Of a stretch of 64,000 bases of DNA, positions 33,940-45,257 are shown in pieces. Source of the DNA: Bimastos eiseni (lineage: Eukaryota > Annelida > Clitellata > Crassiclitellata > Lumbricidae). The notes beneath the pieces are model-generated. The model saw only the letters and a list, made by a program, of their open reading frames with translations. It was not told where the DNA came from and made no database searches. Location of the stretch: contig OY365806.1 in assembly GCA_959347315.1 (NCBI GenBank), positions 28,248,815-28,312,814 on the forward strand, written 5' to 3'. Both the position numbers and the translations under genes were made by a program. How positions within the stretch are numbered: the first letter of the stretch is position 1; each line of letters starts with the position of its first letter.

Positions 33940-34690
33940 TCGCGATCGCTGCGCCAAGTCAAAGGGATTGTCCAAAGGAACGTCCGAAGCAGGTCCGAGT
34001 CCGGTTGTCAGGAAGTCAGAAGAGGTAGAGTTGCCGTTAATTCGCTTGTTATAGGTCGCAAATTGGAAGGTGGATGATCAGGTGTATCGGGTAAGAGTTC
34101 TTGAAGAGGTGAGTCTTTAGTTTCGAGTGGAAAGCCAGAAGGTTCATTGATAGAAGAACTTTAAGTCAGAATAGAAGAACTTAAGTCATAATTATGTTGG
34201 TCAGATGGTGGGTGATAATGATTGCAATGATGGCGGAGCAGCCGCAAAAGGGCGGAATTCATGAGGCAGATATCGTTCTACAGACGTGGCGCAGTTTGAG
34301 AACCTGCAAAAGTGACTGGATGTCGAACACGACTGAGACAGGAGGAGGATCGGGTGGAGAGGGTTGGCTGGATGGTGAAAAGTACGCGAAACTAATTTTG
34401 GGCTAGTGGTATCGGAAGGAGTTGTAGATTAGCGGTAGTACGTTTCAGTGAATTCTCTATGAGATTTTTAGCAAATGGAGTATATTGGGAGAGGAGTTAT
34501 GCGATGATGCTTTGGCGTTCTGGTGACGGTTATGGCCAGTAAGTTTTGGATAAGTTGTAGACGCTTGAATTGTGTGGATTAAAAATTGAGGAAATGGGGA
34601 TAGCATTAATCGAACTTTGAGTGGACAATGGAGGCAGCAATGGCGGAGACAGTACATTGCCAACATGCCCATATTGAGACCATCTCCAAA
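33940..34690. repeat. Dispersed repeat, copy 2
   Basis: AATTGGAAGGTGGATGATCA and GGTAAGAGTTCTTGAAGAG match 9930-10200. The part from about 34355 (GGTTGGCTGGATGGTGAA to GTGGACAATGGAGGCAGCAA) matches 58490-58800. Probably a decayed transposon; no protein domain recognised. Confidence 0.5.
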
Positions 34691-36060
34691 TTACATGGGC
34701 CCATGGGCTGGGGCTAGCCCATGTCAAGCCCATCTGGGCGAAAGATGAGGAGATTATTATCCGAAAAAAAATGTGGGCGATGAGTGGGCTTGTGGGCTGG
34801 GGCTGCCCACATCATACCCATAAGGGATTATGCTTAGCAGCCCATTAACCAACTTTTGCAATATCCAACTTCTTTGTGGGCGATGAGTGGGCTCGAGGGC
34901 TTGGGATGCCCACATCACGCCCAGATGGGATTACGCATAGCAGCCCATTAATCAACTTTTGCAATATCCGACTTTTTTAGTAGGCGATGAATGGGTTGGT
35001 GGGTTTGGACTGCCGGCATCACACCCAGATGGGATTGTGCTCAGCAGCCCATTAACCAACTTTTGCAATATCCGACTTTTTGGTCGGCAATAAGTGGGTT
35101 CGTGGGCTTGGGCTGGTCACATCACACTCAGATGGGATCATGCTTAGCAGCCCATTAACCTACTTTTGCAATTACCCTCTTTTTAGTAGGCGATGAGTGG
35201 GTTCGTGGGCTTGGGCTGAATACATCACACCCAGATGGGATCATACTTAGCAGCCCATTAACCAGCATTTGCAATATCCGACTTTTTAGTAGGCGATGAG
35301 TGGGTTCGTGGGCTTGGGCTGCCGGCATCACACCCAGATGGGATTATGCTTAGCAGATCATTAACCAACATTCCAATATCCAACTTTTTTGTGGACGATG
35401 AGTAGGCTCGAGGGCTTGGGCTGCCCACATCACGCTCAGTTGGGATTACGCTTAGCAGCCCATTAACCCACATTTGCAATATCCAACTTTTTTGTGGGTG
35501 ATGAGTGGGCTCTAGGGCTTGGACTGCCCACATAACGCCCAGATGGGATTATGCTTAGCAGCCCATTAACCGACTTTTGCAATATCCGACATTTTATTAG
35601 GCGATGAGTGGGTTCGTGGGCTTTGGTTGCCGGCATCACACCCAGTTGGGATTATGATTAGCCGCCCTTTAACCAACTTTTGCAATATCCGACCTTTTAG
35701 CAGGCGATGAGTGGGTTCGTGGGCTTGGGCTGCCCGCATCACACCCAGATGGGATTATGATTAGCCGCCCTTTAACCAACTTTTGCAATATCCGACTTTT
35801 TAGCAGGCGATGAGTGGGTTCGTGGGCTTGGGCTGCCCGCATCACACCCAGATGGGATTATTCTTAGCAGCCCATTAACCAACATTGCAATATCCAACTT
35901 TTTTGTGGGCGATGTGTGGGCTCGAGGGCTTGGGCTTCCCACATCACGCCCAGATGGGATTATGCTTAGCAGCCCATTAACCGACTTATGCAATATCCGA
36001 CTTTTTATTAGGCGATGAGTGGGTTCGTGGGCATTGGCTGCCCACATCATACCCACCTGG
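34690..36060. repeat. Satellite array 1, about 13 copies of a 103-bp unit
   Basis: Each unit runs CAGCCCATTAACCAACTTTT, GCAATATCCGACTTTTT, GTAGGCGATGAGTGGG, TTCGTGGGCTTGGGCTGCC and CACATCACACCCAGATGGGA. Successive CAGCCCATT marks lie about 103-104 bp apart (34838, 34941, 35045). The array sits between the two acyl-CoA synthetase copies. ORFs on the minus strand are repeat artefacts. Confidence 0.92.
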
Positions 36061-37750
36061 TCTTTATATCAGCTGTTTATTAGGCGACATTTGAGACTGA
36101 AAACGGTTGTTTTTTAATACTGAAATTGCGACAAGAAGAATTTATAATTAAGCAGGATCTTCTGAGATTTATAATTAGGCCAATGTTAATTTACAATACA
36201 GAGCAATACAATCAGGTCTTCTGTTTTGACTTGAAGAGTGCAACTGACTTGCTTGACGGACTGTGGTGTGAAATCATTCCATTCCATGGGTCCTGTTATT
36301 GAGAAAGCACGGGTCCTTAACTTCCTCCCTTGAGCACTTTGTTTAATCCCAGTTTATCTAAATGTTTCGAGAAAAGTTTGCGTAGACCTATCGTAGATTG
36401 TCTATAGGATAATGGTATCCTGATGATAATCGATTATAACATTAATGTTATTTCCACATTATTATAGTGTAACATTCAATTTTATTCACAATTTTTCTTA
36501 GCTCAAACATTTCTTCTCAATTATCACATTGCTTGACGACGAACGCTCACTGATGCCCCTACCAAAAGATTAACTGCAAATGCATAGGCCAACGTCGAAC
36601 TGATCGTGCGAGCTGGAGTGCTACCATTCACCTATAAAAACTAATCCCCTTATCTGAAGACAGTTTAATTGGAAACAAACCTGACCCTTATAATTAATGA
36701 ATCATTTGAATACTTAAGTCAAAGGAAACCAACTTGATTAATATGATTATAGACATTGAATAGGTATTGTGCTTGATTAACTACATCGGTATTTTGGCTG
36801 CGTTCTTACTTAATTAGCGTATGATAGTTCTAATCATTGAACCAAGCTGACGCTAAGCGGCGCTCGAGCGAACAAGATCGACAGGTGTGTGCGTTCATTT
36901 TGGTCAAGAATTTTGAGAATTTTTGATTAAACGAGCGTAAGTATATTCGCAGTGGCATAATATAATCTTAATCATGAATTCATGTCATATATTGAAATTT
37001 TGTGCTATTGAATACGTATGCTTGGCCCAGAAGATCGTGTTCACACTTCGTAATAATATTTAAGTTTTCTTGTTAATATCTAACAGCCATTCAAGCACGT
37101 GCGTGATTTGAAATTATGGGAATGCTCCTGATTTGGTTCTTGAAAGGACACTATATAAATGCTCAGAATGAATGAATGAAAGAAGGCGCTGCAGTGTATT
37201 ATAGGTTGGTTTCTAATCGAAATTGTGATTCATTTAGTTGGCCAATCACCTCTAACTTCGCCTCTAACTAGTACCCTTTGACAATCATTAAAAGAAATGT
37301 TAAAAAAGTATGTATTAGTATTATCCATTCAACAAGTCATACTGTGTAAACTCTTTTTTGATGCTGCATTGAACATGCTGGAAGCAACGTGTCGTAGCAA
37401 AACAATCCTTATTTTTCTTCAGGAACTATTGAATGGCACATATAATGCAGATGTGCAAGCTTGGCTCGAGTAATTGGTATGGATGGAACACAAGTTGCAA
37501 CCACTGTTCCATGAGTCAGTGTGTACTCCATCCCATGTTTAGAATATTGTAGACGTTTAACATAAGTTACCATGGCATCTCCAGAAGTTTTTCATGGACA
37601 TATATTTGAGAAGTACATTAGAGGTTTTCCAGAATGGATTACAGGAAATACCTCTGAGCTCAACCAAGCGTTTTCAGACATTGAATGTAAAGTATTGATG
37701 CAGATTATATTTAGCCTACCAAGGAAAATGTGGAACAACAGGTGGAAGGG
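36061..37750. other. Non-coding region between satellite 1 and the LINE relic
   Basis: AT-rich, no recognised gene. CACTATATAAATGCTCAGAATG near 37150 again looks like a retroelement tail. Confidence 0.45.
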
Positions 37751-37754
37751 TTAA

Positions 37755-38340
37755 TAACTGACTAAATCCAAGAATAGATGAACTACATTCTAAATTCTCA
37801 CATGAATTCGGAGAAGAAATTGGAGCCGTATTAGCACATATATTCAATTAATCTGGAGTGGTGTCGCGGGAATGTAGAGATACTGTCATAGTTTCATTGT
37901 TCAAAGAGGTAAACAGAGATGCACCATGTCACTTTAACCAGTATTGTGTGTAAGGTCATGGAGAAAATTGTTGAGGATAATATAGTAGAGCATTTGACTG
38001 AGCATAATATTATTTTGGTCCGTGAACATGGATCTACACAGACTGTGCTATAGAGATAAGATGAAAAGGTGTGAACTGACAGCGTTGGAGGTTGAGAGGT
38101 GCCGAGGATACTCGATTTCCACCAAGCAAGGCAACTCGGGGGCATATGTACAAATTATTGGGCACATAGGATAAGTAATTAGGTATACTGATTATTTAAG
38201 AAAACGAAAGGAACAATATAGGCAGAAATTCTTCAGTGCAAGAGTTGTCGAATTGGTTTGGAATGGTTTGGATGATAATGGTGTCTCGATGTACATTATC
38301 ACAGTCTTTAAGAGGAACAAACCTGGGGCTGTTAAGCATG
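37755..38340 (+). pseudogene. Decayed LINE reverse transcriptase
   Basis: Fragments in shifting frames read ELHSKFSHEFGEEIGAVLAH, SRECRDTVIVSLFKEVNRDA and TSIVCKVMEKIVEDNIVEHL (from 37937), with TEHNIIL following. These match the RT start motifs of CR1/jockey-type LINEs (..W..A.V.PLFK.G.R..P.NYRPVSLTS). After a large internal deletion, QYRQKFFSARVVELVWNGLD with a VFKR segment (38210-38310) is the typical C-terminus. Stops and frameshifts make it dead. Confidence 0.75.
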
Positions 38341-38849
38341 TTCCAGGTCAATTTGCGGTGGTTCTAAAACAAAGCAGCTATCTTCTGAACCCTTTGTTTG
38401 TGTGATGTTATTCTCCAGAGAATGTAAATTGTATGGCTTGGCATGTCTAACAGTTTTACAGATAATAGTCTCCCACTCCATTGGTGATTAGACTTCAAAA
38501 TTTCGATCCATTTACGTTCAATGATGCTTTACATGCGCTACAGCAATATCTTCTAACCATGATACATCCAATTTTATTTGGAAATGCTTTCACATTCTTC
38601 TCTGTAAATTTATTTCTGTGATGCATTCTCTTCAATTGGTAAGTATTGTGTTTCAATGGTCTACGTGGCCTTTTTGTTTCGTTTCTGTTACTATATACTC
38701 GGTTGGTGAGAATATGTCTTGCTGTATGCATTATGTGCATCTTTGACAACCTCAGGGCTATGTTCGACACCTGTTGCTCTCTGAAAATGGGCTGAAGGGA
38801 CCATATTCCTCGATGACTGACCCAACTGGGACATTCTCCACATTGATTG

Positions 38850-39175
38850 GTTCAGTTGCAGTTTTTGCCTAATGAATTCCACTTCTTCGTCCATCGGCTT
38901 ATACTTCGGTGACCATATACCTTTGCCTTCATGATTCTCTTGATACCACTGTCCTCAATAGCCCGTTCCACAAGACCATACCACCTCAATCTGCCCTCTC
39001 GTATCTTGTCCGATATGCACAACACTCGCAGTGATTTCCTGATATCATTTCTTTTCCTATCCATCAGTGATATCCCCAGTATGCATTGTAGCATTCTCAT
39101 TTCAGTTCTTCCCTTCTTTTAGTGTCCACTCCTCTGCCCGATACATCAACACAGGTACAATCATTGTCTCAACCT
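38850..39175 (-). pseudogene. LINE reverse-transcriptase C-terminal fragment
   Basis: The minus-strand frame reads MRMLQCILGISLMDRKRNDI and then DKIREGRLRWYGLVERA, the common ..MLRW..G...DR.RN..I......I..K....LRW.GHV.R signature of LINE RTs. It is preceded, one frame away, by PVLMYRAEEWTLKEG, so a frameshift separates them. Confidence 0.8.
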
Positions 39176-39402
39176 AAACCAGAGGCTTCTACACACATGT
39201 CCGTGGAAGTAGACTGCTTCCAATAATAATCAGTGGATAATAATCAGTGATCTTGGAGGGGAATAATTTAATTAATTATTTTATTTATTTATTATTAATT
39301 AAATAATTTATTTAACTAATAAAGTTAATTTGCAAGAAAGGCCTTTTTTCACGAGAATAATTACTTGATGGAATCGAACATACACATTACGCCGGTAAGA
39401 AG

Positions 39403-40720
39403 ATGGTAATGAACTTTCTAAGCCCATCATATGTAGACCTACAGCAACTCCTGTCGGTCATGAAGGTCTTGATAATAGAGCAAATTTTTTGTCACATACG
39501 GCAGAAGAGGTATTTTGTTATTGCCGATGGCACGTACGACAGCAGCAAGAAAGATGCAGCGGTGTTGCTAGGTCTCTCCAGGGGTGTCAATCCCTCTGAG
39601 TGATTTAGGCAAAACCCCGCCCCAAGAGCCAGGAAGGCAAGATATTCCCTAAGACGCAGAATATGTCCCATCTGCCTACATAAAATTGATGGTATTTGCC
39701 TCTAAACCCCCCTTTTCAGGACGCTTTTGGATCACTACATAGAAATGGACGACTACGGCCTTCCGTAACCAGCGCGAGCAACTTGTCAATGTATCTTGTG
39801 TTGGGAACTGTTCAGGAATGTGGCTTTGTGAATTGATTCTTGATGCATTGACAGAAAGAACCACAACCATTGATTGGCTGGACAAGGTTAGATGGAGCTG
39901 GGAACATAACATAACAAGGGTTTAAGGTGGTTCAATTTGACCTGTGATGATTAATAGCCCTATTTTCCAAGTTCCCTCTTAATTGCTGTTATAGTGTCCA
40001 CTGAGACAGTAGGCTACTATCATCCAAACCACTCCACAAGTCTACAACTCTTCGATGAATTATTATAAAGGGTTAAGAACTAAGATACAAGATTTAAATT
40101 CTAAAGCTTAATCCATAAATTTTGATGGTCATCGCTTCAACCTTGCCATGCGATCAACAGTTTAGAGTTGTACTGAAATAAAGAATGCCCTCGGGCTGTT
40201 GGAAGAGCTCTTTAGGTTTTCCTGCAGGCACATGAAAAAATTAATGCTACCTTTTGGACGCCCAGAACAATGGAGGGCAAAATCGTCAACTGAAGTAGGT
40301 TGCCTATACAAGCTGGAATAGTAGAATTGTAGCTTGCTGTTAATGCGACCATCCAAAGGTTCTGTGAAGTAGCCTACTATCCATGGGATTCCAGCCTCGA
40401 AGCCCTCTCTTCGTATACGGGTTAATACTCAGCGTCAGTTTCTGGAGCCCATGACTTCTCGTAACGCCTCAAAAATGTCAGATTCATTATTAAGCCTACT
40501 TTGTTTTCCCTCAACTGCAAGGCATCAGTATTCTGTAGATCTGGCAATGGCAGCAAAGTTGATGTCAAACTGTAGGGAAAAATTTGAAGCAATGCGCCAA
40601 GATAGCAACGTCCACGTCACGTGGCAGCTTTTACTGCCGAAATCTACTTCATTTGTGAATGACCATCTCATTGATGTACACATTGACGAAAGAAGACAGA
40701 AATTATGATGAAGTGCATGC
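39403..40720 (+). pseudogene. Decayed hAT-superfamily transposase (DUF4371-like)
   Basis: Segments in order are RYFVIADGTYDSSKKDAAVL (39508-39570), LLDHYIEMDDYGLP (about 39725), EQLVNVSCVGNCSGMWLCEL with ILDALTERTTTIDWL (about 39778-39880), ALGLLEELFRF with RHMKKLMLPFGRPEQWRAKS (about 40185-40290) and ARHQYSVDLAMAAKLMSN (about 40518-40572). The order and motifs match zinc-finger/DUF4371-type hAT transposases. Frames change repeatedly and stops intervene. A 145-bp gap between the first two parts begins with GT and ends with a pyrimidine tract plus AG, so it may be an old intron. Confidence 0.65.
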
Positions 40721-42299
40721 TGGATGCCATTGGATGCATGGAGAGGGTATGCAACAACGAGACCATAGAACTGAAGAGAGAGTAGGCCTATTCAGCAAGA
40801 CATGTGCGTTCTAGTACTAAATCAGCAGGCCGTGAGGCAAAGGATGGCGAAAAGTGACCAATTAAAAAGAAATCTGATCACTGTCTAGATTCTAGAAAGT
40901 TGCTCAAACTAAGTGAGTTTCCAGCATTAACTTAGCTATTATAATGATGGGCCTAAACCAAGAGGTTTAAGTTATTTAAGCTCAACATGTTGGCATTGTA
41001 ACTGGGATAATCGGAAAATTAACACTTCATGCATCCATGTATATTAATTACCATGTATATTAAATAAGCAACGTTACTATGTTTTAAAGTACTTTCCAAG
41101 TGTAACAATGCTACTTACACCAGTAGTGTTACTTTTTATTGTAAAGTATTTTGTTATGTAACATGACTATTGTCAATTTTTAGACAAGGCAATGTCTGAA
41201 ATTCTGAGTAGTCATAAACTGCAACAAAAGTTGCTAATTATCTCTGAAATAATCTGCATTTAATCAGGAGTCCGTCATCCACTCCAAGGTTTGGTGGGGT
41301 GATCTTGCTTCCATCACCTTGGGGGGGGGGATAGAAGCCTCTGACCTAAATTTCACCTGCCTTATTAGCTGCCCCTTTTTTCTGGAAACCGGGAAACTTC
41401 TTTGTCCTGATGCAACGCTCGTGAATATGTTTGTACTCTGGTGGCTTAAGAAGTTTGCAGATTGTGAGCTGCCTCTAGATTTTTATCAAGAGCAATCTTA
41501 TTTTGGACTAATATTTGTTAAGGATAGAAAAAGCACACGAGTGTCAACTTCAGAAATGAGTTCTACCCTGCTATGCATATTTGTGTCTAGACACTTGCTA
41601 TATTTGTTATTGCAAGCATTTTTGGCTGCTTCTATGAGATAGTTATTGTTTATTGTAACATACGATTTAGCTAGGAAGCTATTTTATGCTGTTTGATAAT
41701 GAACACAATGAGATTTGATATCCTAGGTGCATCTTAAAAGAATCCACCGCTTGAGACAACGATGAAGGATGTAGAAGTAACCGTTGACAAGTGACTGACT
41801 GGTGTACGAGATCGTGGAAGCAGTCTATTAAAGTGAAGCAATGCAGGAAACTAAGTCAGACGATGCAGCTGAAGACTGACTATTATTGATCTTATGCCTT
41901 ATTTTGCTCTGTAAATTGACATTGACATTTCATTCATTTTGAATTTGTCATTGACAGATTTTTACATGATTGCTTTTTGAGAGCTTCATTTGGCACTTTA
42001 TAGGATGTCTACATTTTAGTCTCTTAAGATTGCAGTTTCTTGATTTTTTTTATATCTGTGGACACTTCTGGAACTGAGAATGCGTTTCTAATTGTTCAGT
42101 TCTGATTTATTTTAATACAATGGTTAAAAATGTACAATCTGGTCTTCATGTCCGAAACAGCAACTGCATTTTTGCATTTAGTCATAAGTTTTATTTCTGC
42201 TTGAACTTAATAATTTTAATAAGCCTCATGCTTGTGTTAATAAAACTTGAATAGTGTTAATTATGTTTGAATTTTCAGTTACATAATATGGGTTATTCA
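40721..42299. other. Region between the hAT relic and satellite 2
   Basis: One open frame at 41319-41642 (FFLETGKLLCPDATLVNMFV and beyond) may continue the transposase but shows no known motif. Otherwise AT-rich and featureless. Confidence 0.4.
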
Positions 42300-43460
42300 T
42301 ACCGATGGCTTTTGGTTGGTCAAATTGGCAGCCTACTTGGGATGATTCTGTAGGCTGCATTCCGTGTAGGTTGATTTGTGGGCTGCCGACTAAGATGGAG
42401 CTCTTAGCCAAATTGACATTGACCCAGGTGGGCTTCCCACTTTGGGCCCATATTGGAAGCCCATATAGGATCCACACATGGAGCCCATCTAGAGCCCACA
42501 TGGGTTTATATGTGGGCTGCCAACTTTGGGCCAAGGTAGAACTCGTGGCCAAATTTACATTGAGCCCAGATGGGCTGCCAACATGGGGCCAATATTGGAA
42601 ACCCATATGGGCTTCCCACCTAGGGCCAACCTTTAGCCCACATAGGCCCATTTGTGGGTTGCCCATTTTGGACCTATGTTAAGCCCGCGACCAAATTGAC
42701 ATCGAGCTCAGACGGGCTACCCACATGGGGATAATATTGGAAGCCCATATGAGCTTCCCAAGTGGGGCCCCTCTTGTACCCATGTGGGCTTATTTGTAGG
42801 ATGCCCACTTGAGACCTATGTGGAGCCCGCTGCCAAATTGACATCGAGCCCAGATGGACTGCCCGCGTGGGGCCCACATTGGAAGCCCATTTCGAGCCTA
42901 TGTAGGCTCATTTGTGGGCGCCCCACTTGGGACCTAAGTGGAGCCCGCGGCCAAATTGACATCGAGCCCAGATAGGCTGCCCACGTGGAGCCCATATTAG
43001 AAGCCCATATGGGCTTCCCATGTGGGGTCCATCCTAAGCCCACGTAGGCTGTCCCCTAGCCACGTTGGAAGCCATTTGGGCTTCCAACATGGGGCCCATC
43101 TTAAGCCCACGTAGGCTCACATGGGGCCCATATTGGAAGGCCATATGAGCTTTCCACGTGGGACCCATCTTGTGCTCATGTGGGCTTATTTGTAGCCTGC
43201 CCACTTGAGACCTATATGGAGCCCGCGGCCAAATTGACATCGAGCTCAGATGGGCTGCCCACGTGGGACTCATATTGGAAGCCATTTGGACTTCCAACGT
43301 GGGGCCCATCTTGAGCCTACGTAGGCTCTTTTATGGGCTGCCCACTTGGGACCTATGTCCAGCCGGCGGCCAAATTGACATCGACCCCAGATGGGCCGCC
43401 CATGTGGGCCCCACAAAGTTGCCCACATGGGACCCAGATTGGTAGCATTTGGGCATGTTG
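42300..43460. repeat. Satellite array 2, GGGCCCAT-rich units of about 118-142 bp
   Basis: CCAAATTGACATCGAGCC marks recur at about 42409, 42551, 42692, 42833, 42951, 43229 and 43370. Units are dense in CCCATATGGGC, GCCCACATGGG and GTGGGCTGCCCAC, so each contains nested short palindromes. Apparent ORFs on both strands are repeat artefacts. Confidence 0.9.
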
Positions 43461-44013
43461 GCTGGGTATTGAAGTCGGGCACGGTCCAGATACGTCGGTC
43501 ACGAATGTGCATGTACGTGTATCAGATGGGCGAAAGGTGAATATTAGAGAAATATATAAAATATCAAAGTCAAAAAGGATCAAACGTAGGCCTAACACCA
43601 GAAGGTGTTACACGTCAGAGGTGAAAGGAAGGGATGAAGCGTTAGAGGAAATATGCACAGGCCTACATTGAAAAGCCAGAGATTTTCTTGATTCGGTCAG
43701 GAAGGCCTGGTATGATGAATTTTGTTTTGAATAAAAATAGATTGTAGTCACTTACGTAACAGAGAAGGATCGAGATAGGCTAACTTGTTTATCTTGTTGC
43801 GGCCTGTTCAGCCGCTGTGAACCGGGTGTCGATGTCAGACTGGCGTACGAGACAGCGCATGTACGCAATTTGTATGGACACTAGTGGCGTCCCAGACGAT
43901 GTATTTGCCACGCGATCACGGGATCAGCGTCGCCCAATCCGATCTTTTGCCGTAGCTACGAAACATCCCCGGCCGCTGGGAATTTCTCTGGAGGGCCCTC
44001 CGTATGATGTCAT

Positions 44014-44688
44014 CAGGGCTGTTAACAATGCTGGGGAAGCGTATTACAATAGCAACACCAATACTTCCTAATTAAAGTATTGCGATGCCAATATTAATAC
44101 ATTTTCTTAAAATCATTGCGATGCCAGTACAAATACTTTTAGCAATACTTTACGATACGCTTGTTGAATTCGCGCTTAAGACAATGCATGCACTGATTAT
44201 TATGAGAAATTTTCCACGGAATCGCTTGTGACAATGGCAATGAAAGTAGCCTGAAGGCGAGCTATTCTAACTCCCTGCGCTGATAGGCCTATCGCAGTTG
44301 CAATCTTTGAATTCGTTTCACTTTTAATATCAACTAACTTCGAAAGCGCACAAATCTTAATTTGGCAAGCCGCTTCTACCGCACATCGCATAAGGACATA
44401 GTTCTAGTTCCGGCCATTTAGAAATATTTGTAAAATCTTTTTTTCACACTAAGGATTATTATGGCCGAAACGGCGATATTTGAAACGTGACGATAAACTA
44501 CTTTTATTTCTTGATCACGACTTAATAAATCGGACGAGATAGGCTACAGAGGAAAACGTATTTATATTGAGTATCGCTTATAATCTAAAAAAAATATCGC
44601 ACTGCAGACTGCGATATTCAAAAAATGGATCTGCGATACCAAAACGGCCTATTGCGAAACGTGATCGCGATATTAACAGACCTGGTAA
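44014..44688. mobile_element. hAT-like non-autonomous element or terminal block
   Basis: It starts CAGGGCTGTTAACA and ends ATTAACAGACCTG, so it has inverted hAT-like termini about 675 bp apart with CGATA-type subterminal repeats and no ORF. Its outside flanks (GATGTCAT left, GTAACTAC right) do not match, so it is not a simple insertion. It may be the left terminal block of a larger unit or a rearranged copy. Confidence 0.55.
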
Positions 44689-44744
44689 CTACAGACCATC
44701 GCGCAGCAAATACATGAATAAGCCTAATCACCTCTAATATGCCT

Positions 44745-44880
44745 GCTCTCAACCTCCCTTACCTCCAATACTCTCATCCACCCTTACCTCTTATGGTACC
44801 TATACTCTTATCCTTCTTTACCTTCAATACTCTTACCCTCCCTCACCTCCTATACTCTCACCCCCTTCATATACATTATT
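44745..44880. repeat. CT-rich minisatellite, left block
   Basis: Degenerate tandem copies of a roughly 25-bp unit of the type TACTCTCACCCTCC plus CTTACCTCCAA. The same unit, in the same orientation, forms the larger block at 57376-58125. It lies immediately outside duplication unit B. Confidence 0.75.
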
Positions 44881-45257
44881 CTCATCTGCCTTTCTTTCAC
44901 AAGATTTGAAAGTCAGATTCATATTGCCGTGACGCTATACAAATTTTCGATATGAAAAACTGAATGAACTCAGTTCGGCTATTTAAAAAAAGTGAAATAT
45001 ACCCAACAGATTTTAACATATATTGGCATACAATCTGAACTATTATTTTACAATTCTAAATACATTGTCAGGTGCACAATTAAAAATTTAAAACAAACAT
45101 CCAGCTTCAATAAATGTAGTTTAAGTGTTAGAATATATGAAGAGTCAGACTTCCTTTCCCAACGAAATGAACAATGTTACGCAGGCTAATCGTTGGTTCA
45201 CAATGGAAATGAAGTCATCGAGGTTACGAGGAATCCACAAATGAAGTGGCTGCGTTT

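Noticed and set aside
34530..36056. ORFs on the minus strand with repeated SPTKKLDIAM-type text
   Set aside because: They are frame-through translations of the 103-bp satellite.
41319..41642. 107-codon ORF on the plus strand
   Set aside because: Starts in a poly-G run at GTG or similar, no recognised motif. It may be part of the hAT relic upstream but I cannot show it.
42226..43671. Several 60-146 codon ORFs on both strands
   Set aside because: They are translations of satellite array 2 and follow its period; no start or domain evidence.
44014..44688. Simple 675-bp hAT insertion
   Set aside because: Its flanking octamers GATGTCAT and GTAACTAC do not match, while the left octamer matches the right flank of the terminus at 58274.
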